From: JACVRW01 sp963803085
GTDB taxonomy: Bacteria > Actinomycetota > Thermoleophilia > Solirubrobacterales > Thermoleophilaceae
Assembly: GCA_963803085.1 (NCBI GenBank)
Contig: CAWDLE010000017.1
Location: 62,001 to 126,000, forward strand
Length of the DNA stretch: 64,000 nt
Reading direction: 5' to 3'
Below the pieces are notes generated by a model. The model searched no databases, was not told where the DNA came from, and was given only the letters and a program-made list of their open reading frames with translations. This document shows positions 1 through 8,396 of the stretch, one piece after another (positions within the stretch are counted from its first letter, which is position 1; every line of letters begins with the position of its first letter). Made by a program: the position numbers and the translations under genes.

Positions 1-711
1 GAGGCTGATCGCCGCGTCGTTGGTGCGGTGGCGCACATCCGGCTCGAACCCGCCGAGCTCCTGGCAGGTGCGGCGCGTCATCTCGTCCCAGCCCAGTCCC
101 GCGTGTCCGGTGGTCCAGGCCTCGCCCGCCAGCTCGGCGAGAGGCACGGCTTCGGGGTGGCGGCGCGCCGCCGGATGGCGCGCCGGCAGGCCGAGGCGCA
201 CCGGATCGCTGAGCAGGTCGTGGCGCTGAACGCCCGCGGGCAGCTTCTGGGGCTGGTGCTCCCACTCGTCTGCCAGCACGAGGTCGATATCGCCCAGGGC
301 CAGCCCGGGGAGGGCCTCCTCCGGCTCCAGCTCCATCAGCTCGCAGCGCAGCCGCGGCGCCTCCCTGGCCAGAGACTCCATGGCCGGCAGCGCCAGCCGC
401 AGCGCCACCGACTCGAACCCGGCGATGCGACCGCGGCCGGCCACCGTTCCTGCTGCCGCCGCAAGGTCCGCCTCCGCAAGCGCCGCCCGCTCCAACAGAG
501 CCCCCGCGTGCTCCACCAGGACCAGCGCGGCATCGGTCAGGCGCACGCCGCGCCCGGCGCGCTCGATGAGCGAGACGCCCGCCTCGCGCTCGAGCATCGC
601 CAGCTGCTGTGAAACGGCGGAGGGCGTGAACTGAAGCGCGTCGGCCACCGCGGCGATCGTGCCTCGGGCGTGCAGCTCGCTCAGAAGACGGAGGCGGCGG
701 AGCTCGAGCAT
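1..711 (-). CDS. LysR-family transcriptional regulator (partial, C-terminus beyond left edge)
   Basis: Reading the minus strand from an ATG at 711 gives 237 codons with no stop before base 1. The N-terminus (MLELRRLRLLSELHARGT) is followed by a winged helix-turn-helix whose recognition part reads TPSAVSQQLAMLE, the LysR signature. An effector-binding domain begins at about residue 90 and runs off the window. LysR proteins are usually about 300 residues, so roughly 60 are missing. The gene is divergent from an EamA exporter 75 bases away. In this layout the regulator commonly controls the transporter and itself, so an exported metabolite is a plausible co-inducer (inference). Confidence 0.9.
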   Translation of the reverse strand, partial: MLELRRLRLLSELHARGTIAAVADALQFTPSAVSQQLAMLEREAGVSLIERAGRGVRLTDAALVLVEHAGALLERAALAEADLAAAAGTVAGRGRIAGFESVALRLALPAMESLAREAPRLRCELMELEPEEALPGLALGDIDLVLADEWEHQPQKLPAGVQRHDLLSDPVRLGLPARHPAARRHPEAVPLAELAGEAWTTGHAGLGWDEMTRRTCQELGGFEPDVRHRTNDAAISL

Positions 712-786
712 TCAGAAGCAACGCTACTGCATTATCACCAGAAATCGGAATCGATACTGACGCTTGGATGCAGCAGGATGTTTCGC
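712..786. promoter_or_regulatory. Divergent LysR/EamA intergenic control region
   Basis: This 75-base gap is noticeably more AT-rich than its surroundings. It contains TATC at 733-736 and GATA at 753-756, arms of an interrupted inverted repeat of the T-N11-A class that LysR proteins bind. AGGA at 775-778 lies 8 bases before the ATG at 787 and would serve as its ribosome binding site. No clear -35/-10 pair was assigned. Confidence 0.4.
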
Positions 787-1689
787 ATGCGCTCCACCGG
801 AACACTCCTGTGCGTCGGGTCCGCGGCCGGCTTCGGCGCCATGGCGGTGTTCGGCAAGCTCGCCTATGACAACGGTGCGACGGTCGGCACGCTGCTCGCG
901 GTTCGCTTCGCACTCGCCGCGGCGCTCTTCTGGGCGCTGGTCCTCGCGGAGGGCTCGGCGCGCCAGCTGCGCTCGGTGGGCCGCCGGGACATCGCCCTCG
1001 CGCTGGCCCTCGGCGCGGCCGGGTACGCGGCGCAGGCCGGCTGCTTCTTCGCAGCACTGGACCGGATCGACGCATCGCTCCTCTCGCTCGTGCTCTACAC
1101 GTTCCCGGGCATGGTGGCCGTGGCGGCGATAGTCCTCGGCCGCGAGCGCGCGGACTCGCGCCGGCTTGGCGCGCTCGGCCTCGCCTCCGGTGGCCTCGTG
1201 CTGGTGCTGGCCAGCGCGAAGGCGGGCGCGCTCGATCCGGTCGGCACGGCCCTCGCCGTAACCGCCGCGGTGATCTACACCACCTACATCCTCGTGAGCG
1301 AGGGCATCGCCGGGCGGCTGCGGCCGAGCCTGCTGTCCGCGCTCGTCTGCACGGGCGCGGCGGTGAGCCTGACGTTGGGCTCCGCGGTGCTCGGCGACCT
1401 GCACCCCGGCGACGTGACAGCCGAAGGCTGGGGTTGGCTCGCCGGCATCGCCGTCGTGTCCACGGTCGCGGCTGTGAGCCTCTTCTTCGCCGGCCTGAAG
1501 CGCGTGGGCCCCACGACCGCCTCGATCCTCTCGACGGTCGAGCCGGTGGTCACGGTGGTGCTCGCCTTCCTCGTGTTCGGCGAGCTGCTTGGATCGCTTC
1601 AGCTGCTCGGCGGTGCTCTCGTGATCGCGGCCGTGCTGGTACTTGGGAGTTACCGTCCACGCGAAACGATGGGAGGAGCGGCGGCATGA
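787..1689 (+). CDS. EamA-family (DMT superfamily) transporter
   Basis: A 300-residue inner-membrane protein made of about ten hydrophobic segments in two EamA repeats. The second repeat contains the typical LKRVGPTTASILSTVEPVV segment near residues 235-255. Family members export amino acids, metabolites or drugs; the substrate cannot be read from sequence. I chose the ATG at 787 because AGGA sits 8 bases upstream; an ATG at 778 is possible. The stop overlaps the ATG of the next gene (ATGA), so translation of the SDR at 1686 is probably coupled. The divergent LysR gene is its likely regulator. Confidence 0.88.
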   Translation: MRSTGTLLCVGSAAGFGAMAVFGKLAYDNGATVGTLLAVRFALAAALFWALVLAEGSARQLRSVGRRDIALALALGAAGYAAQAGCFFAALDRIDASLLSLVLYTFPGMVAVAAIVLGRERADSRRLGALGLASGGLVLVLASAKAGALDPVGTALAVTAAVIYTTYILVSEGIAGRLRPSLLSALVCTGAAVSLTLGSAVLGDLHPGDVTAEGWGWLAGIAVVSTVAAVSLFFAGLKRVGPTTASILSTVEPVVTVVLAFLVFGELLGSLQLLGGALVIAAVLVLGSYRPRETMGGAAA

Positions 1690-2603
1690 GCGGACCTTTG
1701 GATGGCAGGGTGGCTCTCGTGAGCGGCGCCACCCGGGGCGGCGGGCGCGGGATCGCGGTGGCGCTCGGGGAGGCCGGCGCGACCGTGTACGCCACCGGGC
1801 GCAGCACGCGCGAGAAGCGCTCCGAGATCGACCGTCCCGAAACGATCGAGGAGACAGCCGAGCTGGTGACCGCCGCGGGCGGCCAGGGCATCGCCGTGGC
1901 CGTGGATCATCTCGACCCCGTGCAGGTCGCGGCGCTGGTCGAGCGCATCGACTCCGAGCATGGCCGCCTCGACGTGCTCGTGAACGACATATGGGGCTCC
2001 GAGCATCTCTTCGAGTGGAAGTCGACGCTGTGGGAGCACGACCTCGACAACGGCCTGCGCCTGCTTCGGCTCGCGATCGAGACGCACCTGATCACAAGCC
2101 ACCATGCGCTCCCGCTGCTGGTGCGCAATCCCGGCGGGCTCGTGGTGGAGGTGACCGACGGCACGGCCGCGTACAACGCCGACCACTACCGGATAGGGAT
2201 TTTCTACGACCTCGCCAAGACGTCTGTCACGCGGATGGCGTGGGGACTGGCCAAGGAGCTCGCCCCGCACGAGTGCACCGCGGTGGCGCTCACTCCCGGC
2301 TGGATGCGCTCGGAGCTGATGCTCGAGCACCACAGCGTGAGCGAGTCGAACTGGCGCGACGCGACAGAGCGCACGCCGCACTTCTGCATCTCGGAGTCGC
2401 CGCGCTTCGTCGGCCGCGCGGTGGCCGCGCTGGCCGCCGATCCCGATGCGTCGCGCTGGAACGGGCAATCGCTGTCGAGCGGCGAGCTCGCGCAGGTGTA
2501 CGGCTTCACCGATACCGACGGAACCCGGCCCGACTGCTGGCGCTACATGGTCGAGGTGGTGGAGCGCGAGGGCGCGACCGCCGGGGACGAGGGCTACCGT
2601 TGA
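1686..2603 (+). CDS. SDR-family oxidoreductase (DHRS1-like)
   Basis: A 305-residue short-chain dehydrogenase. The NAD(P)-binding motif TGxxxGxG is present as SGATRGGGRGI near residue 13. The NAG position reads VNDIWG, and the YxxxK pair reads FYDLAK near residue 178. The usual catalytic Ser before the Tyr is not obvious; a Thr in EVTDGTA lies nearby. The long middle loop and VND motif resemble DHRS1-type SDRs rather than FabG. It starts inside the EamA stop codon (ATGA overlap), so the two are one operon. The substrate is unknown. Confidence 0.85.
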   Translation: MSGPLDGRVALVSGATRGGGRGIAVALGEAGATVYATGRSTREKRSEIDRPETIEETAELVTAAGGQGIAVAVDHLDPVQVAALVERIDSEHGRLDVLVNDIWGSEHLFEWKSTLWEHDLDNGLRLLRLAIETHLITSHHALPLLVRNPGGLVVEVTDGTAAYNADHYRIGIFYDLAKTSVTRMAWGLAKELAPHECTAVALTPGWMRSELMLEHHSVSESNWRDATERTPHFCISESPRFVGRAVAALAADPDASRWNGQSLSSGELAQVYGFTDTDGTRPDCWRYMVEVVEREGATAGDEGYR

Positions 2604-2700
2604 CGCCCAGCCGGCCACTCGGTTGCACTTAGCCGCGATATACGCGGGAAAGCTGGAGAGAGTCGCGGGCAGGGTGGACCGGGCGACGGCGCCGACCCCT

Positions 2701-3602
2701 TTATCGCTCAGCCGGCCCGCACCAGCGCCAACGACCTCGGCGAGCTCGCGTATCGACCGTTCCGTTATTGGGTTGACGACGAGGATCACCTCGTCGGCTC
2801 CCGCCTCGGCGAGTTCCCTCAGGCGCGAGGCGATTTCAGTCGAGGATCCCTCCAGAGCAGGTGCCTCGGACGTGCGCCCGTGTTCCTCCTCCGAGGTGCC
2901 CAACGCGACGAGCACGCACGCGCTGCGCTCGATATCGGAGGGATCGCGTCCGGCATCCCGGGCCGCGGCGCTGATGCGATCGTTGAGCGCAGCGAATCCC
3001 TCGGGGCTGTTGCCGAAGTCCTCGTACCAGGTGTTCCACGCCTCGACGTGCGGCAGCGCGATGGAGAGCATCCGCGGGCCGTTGCTGCCAATCATCAGGC
3101 GCGGAGGCTCTGGCGGGGCCGGGCGCAAGACGGCGTCCTCGGCCTGGCAGTAGCGGCCATCGAGCGTTACTCGCTCACCGGCCAGCAGGCGCCTGATGAT
3201 CGTGAAGGACTCCTCGAAGCGCGAGACGCGGTGGTCGTACGGGAGACCGAAGGCGCGGAATTCGTCCTCGTTCCAGCCGGCACCGAGACCGAGCACGAAG
3301 CGTCCGCCGCTCACCTCGGCGAGCGCGGCAGCCATCCGCGCGATGAGGCCAGGCGGATGAAACGCCGTGCAGGCCACCAGCGGGCCGAGCTGCACGCTCT
3401 GCGTGCCGGCCGCGAGGGCACCCATCAGCGTCCAGGCGTCCCACGGGCCACGATCGCGTCCGCCGTGGCCGTCGCGGTAGAGCAGGTGATCGCCGAGCCA
3501 GATCGAGTCGAAGCCCACCTCCTCCGCGGCCTGGGCCATCGCGAGGTACTCAGGCCAGCGAACCTCGCGCTCGACCTCAGGAAGCTGGATCCCGATTCGC
3601 AC
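2701..3602 (-). CDS. LLM-class F420-dependent oxidoreductase, 3' end anomalous
   Basis: A luciferase-like TIM barrel, probably F420-dependent (Rv1855c-like), starting at GTG 3602. It begins VRIGIQLPEVE, contains GFDSIWLGDHLL near residue 40 and SGGRFVLGLGAGWNEDEF near residue 105. The conserved domain ends near residue 284 (base about 2750), but no in-frame stop follows. The frame stays open antisense through the SDR gene to base 1650. TGA at 2710-2708 and TAA at 2703-2701 lie in the two other frames, so a one-base indel would give a normal protein of about 300 residues. The end given here assumes such a frameshift. The start overlaps the Rrf2 stop by one base (TAGTG), which suggests an operon. 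Confidence 0.8.
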
Positions 3603-4066
3603 TAGCGACGCGACCAGGCGTCCGGCGCCTCCGTGAGGCGCTGCGCCTGCGCGGGAAGGCGGCCGGCCACCACGTCCGCCAGCGTCACCTCGTCGACGAC
3701 GCTGCGCAGGCTGGCGCGCACGGCGATCCAGGTGGTGCGCAGGTGCTCCGCCGCGCCCTCGTAGGTGAGGTCCTCGGGCGCCTCGCCGCGCACGGACGCG
3801 AGCGGGCCGTCGACCGCGCGAATCACCTCGCCCACCGTGACCTGGTCCGGGGGACGCGCGAGCCAGTAGCCGCCCTCCGCGCCGCGCTGGGAGCGCACGA
3901 TGCCCGCGTGGCGCAGGTCGATGAGGATGTTCTCGAGGAACTTCAGCGGGATCTCCTGCGACTGCGCGAGCCGCTCGCCCTTCACCGGCCCCTCGCCGGC
4001 CACGGCCAGCTCGAGCAGGGCGCGGACGGCGTAGTCGCTCTTGGCCGAGACCTTCACCGCCGCCAT
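3602..4066 (-). CDS. Rrf2-family transcriptional regulator
   Basis: A 154-residue winged-helix regulator. It begins MAAVKVSAKSDYAVRALLEL and has the Rrf2 helix ending in PLKFLENILIDLRHAGIV and the wing RGAEGGYWLARPP. I see no cysteine in the protein, so it lacks the three Cys that hold the Fe-S cluster in IscR and NsrR. It more likely resembles CymR-type cluster-free members (inference). The ATG at 4066 is preferred over an upstream start because the family begins just before the KSDYAVRALL segment. It lies directly upstream of, and overlaps, the F420 oxidoreductase gene and is divergent from a methyltransferase. Confidence 0.9.
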   Translation of the reverse strand: MAAVKVSAKSDYAVRALLELAVAGEGPVKGERLAQSQEIPLKFLENILIDLRHAGIVRSQRGAEGGYWLARPPDQVTVGEVIRAVDGPLASVRGEAPEDLTYEGAAEHLRTTWIAVRASLRSVVDEVTLADVVAGRLPAQAQRLTEAPDAWSRR

Positions 4067-4086
4067 TCTGACGATACGCTCGCGCC

Positions 4087-4887
4087 GTGGACGTAGATGC
4101 AATCAAGGAGCGCAATCGTTGGATGTGGGGGCTCGGCGATTACGCCGATCTCTCCGAGGCGCTGAGGCCGGCGGCGGAGGCGCTCGCCGATGCCTGCGCG
4201 GTGTCCGCCGGCCAAGAGGTACTCGACGTGGCTGCGGGTGACGGCAACTTCGCCATCGCCTGCGCACGCGAGGGCGCGAGTGTGGTTGCCTCGGACCTCT
4301 CGCCCGGGATGGTGGAGCGTGGCCGAGCCCGCTCTGAGCGGGATGGCTACGACATCGAGTGGGTCGAGGCCGACGTCGAGGCGCTGCCGTTCGACGACGG
4401 GCGCTTCGACTGCGCCGGCTCGGTGTTCGGAGCAATGATCGCCCCGCGCCCGCGTGTGGTCGCCGAGGAGCTGTTCCGGATCGTCCGCCCCGGCGGCACG
4501 GTCGGGATGACCGCCTGGACGCCGCGCGGCTTCTCCGCCGAGCTGTTCAGGCTCGGGCGCAGCTACGCGCCCCCGCAGGGCGACCAGCCACTTTCCGACG
4601 AGTGGTCGGACGAGGACAAGGTGCGCGAGCGCTTCGACGGCCTGGCGGCGCGTTTCGAGCTCGAGGTGAGGGAGCTCGCCTGGCGCTTCGACTCACCCGA
4701 CGAGATGGTCGCCACCCTCGGCACCTCGGCACCGCCGTGGGTGGCCGCGAAGCAGAACCTGCCGCCGGATCGTTGGGAGTCGCTTGTGGCCGAGGCGCGC
4801 GAGCTCGCCCGGCGCTGGGCGGGTGGCGACGGTCCGCTCGAGGTTCAGAACGAATACGCGCTGATCGTGGCTCGCAAACGCGGGTGA
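4087..4887 (+). CDS. Class I SAM-dependent methyltransferase
   Basis: A 266-residue cytoplasmic methyltransferase starting at GTG. The SAM-binding motif I is VLDVAAGDGNFA near residue 45. An acidic motif II follows (VVASDLSP), then the post-motif VEADVEALPFDDGRFD and the RIVRPGGTVGMTAW strand. This UbiE/COQ5-like layout is typical of small-molecule methyltransferases; the substrate is unknown. Its stop overlaps the GTG of truA (GTGA), so they are co-translated. The Rrf2 gene on the other strand starts 20 bases upstream. Confidence 0.85.
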   Translation: MDVDAIKERNRWMWGLGDYADLSEALRPAAEALADACAVSAGQEVLDVAAGDGNFAIACAREGASVVASDLSPGMVERGRARSERDGYDIEWVEADVEALPFDDGRFDCAGSVFGAMIAPRPRVVAEELFRIVRPGGTVGMTAWTPRGFSAELFRLGRSYAPPQGDQPLSDEWSDEDKVRERFDGLAARFELEVRELAWRFDSPDEMVATLGTSAPPWVAAKQNLPPDRWESLVAEARELARRWAGGDGPLEVQNEYALIVARKRG

Positions 4888-5594
4888 CCGCTCGCCTGCT
4901 GCTCGAGTACGACGGCTCGGACTTCGGCGGCTGGGCCACCCAGCCGGGGGTCCGCACCGTGCAGGCCACGGTCGAGGAGGCCCTCGCCACTGTGCTGCGC
5001 CACGAGGTGCGGCTCTCGGTGGCCGGCCGGACCGACCGCGGCGTGCACGCGCTCGGCCAGGTGGCGAGCCACGACGGCGATCCGGCGCCGCGTCGCAACC
5101 TGAACGCGCTGCTGCCGCCGGACGTGGCCGCGCTCTCCAGCGATCCGGCGCCCGACGGCTTCGACGCCCGGCGCGATGCCCGCTCGCGCACCTACCGCTA
5201 CCGCCTCCACACGCGCAGCGCGCCCAGCCCGTTCGAGCAGGGGCGCGCGCTCTGGTGGCCGCGTCCGCTCGACCGCGAGGCGCTCGACGCGTGCGCCGCG
5301 GCGCTGCTCGGCACGCACGACTTCACCGCGTTCACGCCCAGCGAGACCGACCACGTGCGCTTCGAGCGCGACGTCTTTCGCGCCGAATGGGTGCAGGAGT
5401 CGGAGCACGTGGTGGCGTTTTGGATCGAGGCCGACACCTTCATGCGCCACATGGTGCGCGTTCTGGTGGGAACGATGCTCGAGGGCGTGAGCCCCGAGCG
5501 CTTCGCGGAGCTGCTCACGGGCCACCCGCGCTCGGAGGCGGGGGCGACTGCGGCCCCCCACGGGCTCTACCTGGAGAGCGTCGCATACCCTTGA
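4884..5594 (+). CDS. truA: tRNA pseudouridine(38-40) synthase
   Basis: A 236-residue TruA enzyme, which converts uridines 38-40 of the tRNA anticodon arm to pseudouridine. The catalytic Asp is D51 in AGRTDRGVHA. The N-terminal LLLEYDGSDFGGW and the C-terminal FMRHMVRVLVGTML segments are family hallmarks. The start is GTG 4884, overlapping the upstream stop. The length is near the lower end for the family but both halves are present. The gene is followed 10 bases later by surE in the same direction. Confidence 0.95.
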   Translation: MTARLLLEYDGSDFGGWATQPGVRTVQATVEEALATVLRHEVRLSVAGRTDRGVHALGQVASHDGDPAPRRNLNALLPPDVAALSSDPAPDGFDARRDARSRTYRYRLHTRSAPSPFEQGRALWWPRPLDREALDACAAALLGTHDFTAFTPSETDHVRFERDVFRAEWVQESEHVVAFWIEADTFMRHMVRVLVGTMLEGVSPERFAELLTGHPRSEAGATAAPHGLYLESVAYP

Positions 5595-5604
5595 GAAGCA
5601 TCCG

Positions 5605-6385
5605 ATGAGAGTCCTCCTGACAAACGACGACGGCATCACCGCCACGGGCCTCAACGCCATGCGCAGGGCCCTGCTCGAGCTTCCGGACATGAATCTCGAG
5701 GTGATCGCTCCCGACTCGAACCGGAGCGCCACGGGCCGCGCCGTGACCCTGCACGACCCGATCTGGGTCGAGGAGATCGAGTTCGGCGACGGGACGAGCG
5801 GCTTCGCGACCGACGGGACGCCGGTGGATTGCGTCCGCTTTGCCGCGCTCGGCCTGACCGATGCTCCGCCCGAGCTGATCGTGTCGGGCATCAACCACGG
5901 CGCGAACCTCGGCGACGACATCACGTACTCCGGCACCGTCGCCGCGGCGCTCGAGGGCATCATGCTCGGCATCCCAGCGCTTGGCGATCTCCCTCTCAGG
6001 GGGACGCGACTTCGAGCCGCTCGCGAGGTTCGTGGCGCGCATGGTCGAGGAGCTCGACGACGTGCCGATGCCGGCCGGGACGCTCCTGAACGTGAACGGC
6101 CCGGATGGCGAGGTGCGCGGCGCGCGCGCGTGCCGCCTCGGCAAGCGCATCTACAACGACGAGATGCTGCTGACCGAGGAGGAGGGCGGACGGCGCCGGT
6201 ACCGCCTCTACGGCCAGGAGCCTGGCTACGAGCACGAGGACGGCACCGACTTCGCGGCAATCGCTGAGGGGTTGATCGCGGTCACCCCACTGCATTTCGA
6301 CCTCACCGACCAGGCTGGCGTGGAGGAGCTCGCGGGCTTCGACCTCGAGCGCCTGCTGCGTCCCGCGACAGAGGCCGTTGAGTAA
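5605..6385 (+). pseudogene. surE: 5'/3'-nucleotidase SurE, interrupted by a one-base frameshift
   Basis: SurE is a metal-dependent nucleoside monophosphate phosphatase. Frame 1 from ATG 5605 gives MRVLLTNDDGITATG with the metal-binding DD pair, then SNRSATGRAVTL and SGINHGANLGDDITYSGTVA, all normal. At about 5983 the sequence CTTGGCGATC takes the reading out of frame. Dropping one G restores GIPALAISLSGGRDFEPLARF, and frame 2 then continues to the TAA at 6385. The joined product would be about 259 residues, the usual SurE length. Either the gene is broken or the assembly has an extra G. The stop lies inside the start of ligA. Confidence 0.88.
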
Positions 6386-8396
6386 GGCAGGCGACGCCGC
6401 GGCGCGAGCCGAGGAGCTGCGGCGACAGCTCGAGTACCACGGCCACCGCTACTACGTCCTCGACGACCCGGAGCTCTCGGATCCGGATTACGACGCGCTG
6501 CTGAACGAGCTGCGCGACCTCGAGGCCGACAACGAGGAGCTGCGCACGCCGGACTCGCCGACTCAGCGGATCGGCGGCCAGCCGCTCGACAAGTTCCGGG
6601 AGGTGCCGCACCTCCAGCCGATGCTCTCGCTAGCCAACGCGCGCAACGAGGAGGAGCTGGCCGCGTGGGTGGTGCGCAGCGAGCGCTATCTAGCGCGCCA
6701 GGGCGTGGAGATGGGCGACGTGCACTTCGTGACCGAGCCGAAGATCGACGGCCTCGCCATCTCGCTCGTCTACGAGGACGGCGTGCTGGTGCGCGGTGCC
6801 ACCCGCGGGAACGGCGAGGTGGGCGAGGACGTGACCCAGAACCTGCGCACGATCGGCGCGATTCCGCTGCGCGTGGAGGACGCCCCGCCGCTGCTCGAGG
6901 TGCGCGGCGAGATCTACCTGCCGCTGGCGGCGTTCGCCCGCCTGAACGAGCAGCGGGCGGCGGCCGGCGAGCCGACCTTCATGAACCCGCGCAACTCGGC
7001 GGCCGGTTCGATTCGCCAGCTCGACCCCGCGCTGGCCGCCTCGCGGCCGCTGTCGATGTGGTGCTACGGCATCGGCGAGGTCGACGGGCTCGAGTTCGAG
7101 ACCCACCACGAGTGGCTCGACTGGATGCGCGAGCACGGTTTCCGGGTGAACCGCGACGTGGAGGTGCACGACACGGTCGAGCAGGTGGTGGCTGCCTGCG
7201 AGGGCTGGCAGGAGCGGCGCGACCGGCTCGACTTCGAGATCGACGGCGTGGTGGTGAAGGTCGACGAGCTCGAGCTGCAGCGCCAGCTCGGCGTGGTCGG
7301 CCGCGAGCCGCGCGGGGCGATCGCGTGGAAGTTCCCGCCCACCACCGCCACGACCACGCTCAACCGGGTGTCCTGGAACGTCGGCCGCACCGGTCACATG
7401 GTTCCGTTCGCAGAGCTCGAGCCCGTGCAGGTGTCGGGCGTGATCGTGAAGCTCGCCACGCTTCACAACGAGGAGGACCTGCTCCGCAAGGACGTGCGCG
7501 ATGGCGACGAGGTGATCGTGATGCGCGCGGGCGACGTGATCCCGCAGGTGGTGTCGCCCACGTCCCGCGCCCAACGCTCCAAGAAACGGAACCCGCCACC
7601 CACGCCACCCGAGCGCTGCCCTGCCTGCAACACACCGACGATCAAGCCCGAAGGCAGCGTCTGGACGATCTGTCCGAACCGGGCCGGGTGCCCAGGGCAG
7701 GTGTTCCAGGCCGTCAAGCACTTCGTCGGGGCACTGGACATCGACGGGCTCGGGGAAGAGAACGTGCGCCGGTTCCTCTCCGAGAGGCTCATCAACGACT
7801 CGGCCGATCTGTACGCACTCACGACCGATCAACTCTCGGAGTTGGAGGGCTTCGGCGAGATTTCCGCCCGCAACCTGGTCGAATCGATCGAGGCTTCCAA
7901 GGAGCAGCCCTTCGAGCGTGTTCTCTACGGACTGGGGATTCCGGGCGTGGGATATGTCAATGCCCGCAATCTCGCCCGCCACCTTCGATCGATGGACGCC
8001 CTACTCGGCGCCACGGAGGACCAGCTCGTGGAGGTCGAGGGCATCGGTCCGATCATGGCCCGGACCATCGAGGAGACGCTCGCCGAGGACCGCACGCGCG
8101 AGCTGGTCGACAGGTTCAGGGAGTACGGCCTGAAAATGGAGGAGGAAGGCCCGGCCGCGCCGGTGGACGGACCGCTCGTCGGCAAGACGCTTGTACTCAC
8201 CGGAACGCTGCCCAACCTCACGCGCGAGGACGCCACGCAGCGGGTGGAGGCCGCGGGCGGCAAGGTCACCGGCTCGGTCTCGAGGAAGACCGACTATGTG
8301 GTTGCGGGCGAGGATCCCGGCTCGAAGATGACGAAGGCGCAGGAGCTGGGGACCGAGATCCTCGACGAGGACGGCCTGCTCGCGCTGCTTGGTTAG
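6378..8396 (+). CDS. ligA: NAD-dependent DNA ligase
   Basis: A full-length bacterial LigA of 672 residues that seals nicks in replication and repair. The adenylated lysine is K122 in TEPKIDGLAISL. The order is domain Ia and nucleotidyltransferase, the OB fold, a four-Cys zinc finger (CPAC, then CPNRAGC), helix-hairpin-helix repeats (EGFGEISARNL, EGIGPIMARTI) and a C-terminal BRCT domain with GKTLVLTGTLPNLTR. The TTG start at 6378 overlaps the end of surE by 8 bases. The stop overlaps the stop of the convergent dacB by 4 bases. Confidence 0.97.
   Translation: MSKAGDAAARAEELRRQLEYHGHRYYVLDDPELSDPDYDALLNELRDLEADNEELRTPDSPTQRIGGQPLDKFREVPHLQPMLSLANARNEEELAAWVVRSERYLARQGVEMGDVHFVTEPKIDGLAISLVYEDGVLVRGATRGNGEVGEDVTQNLRTIGAIPLRVEDAPPLLEVRGEIYLPLAAFARLNEQRAAAGEPTFMNPRNSAAGSIRQLDPALAASRPLSMWCYGIGEVDGLEFETHHEWLDWMREHGFRVNRDVEVHDTVEQVVAACEGWQERRDRLDFEIDGVVVKVDELELQRQLGVVGREPRGAIAWKFPPTTATTTLNRVSWNVGRTGHMVPFAELEPVQVSGVIVKLATLHNEEDLLRKDVRDGDEVIVMRAGDVIPQVVSPTSRAQRSKKRNPPPTPPERCPACNTPTIKPEGSVWTICPNRAGCPGQVFQAVKHFVGALDIDGLGEENVRRFLSERLINDSADLYALTTDQLSELEGFGEISARNLVESIEASKEQPFERVLYGLGIPGVGYVNARNLARHLRSMDALLGATEDQLVEVEGIGPIMARTIEETLAEDRTRELVDRFREYGLKMEEEGPAAPVDGPLVGKTLVLTGTLPNLTREDATQRVEAAGGKVTGSVSRKTDYVVAGEDPGSKMTKAQELGTEILDEDGLLALLG

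Noticed and set aside
28..612. Long open frame on the plus strand opposite the LysR gene
   Set aside because: It is the antisense shadow of a clear LysR coding frame; composition is Arg/Ala/Gln-rich with no domain.
1650..2700. Antisense continuation of the LLM protein as a real 350-residue extra domain
   Set aside because: No recognisable domain, and the opposite strand is an intact SDR; treated as a lost stop.
6690..7982. Minus-strand frame of 430 codons inside ligA
   Set aside because: ligA is unmistakable with all motifs; the opposite frame has no domain.
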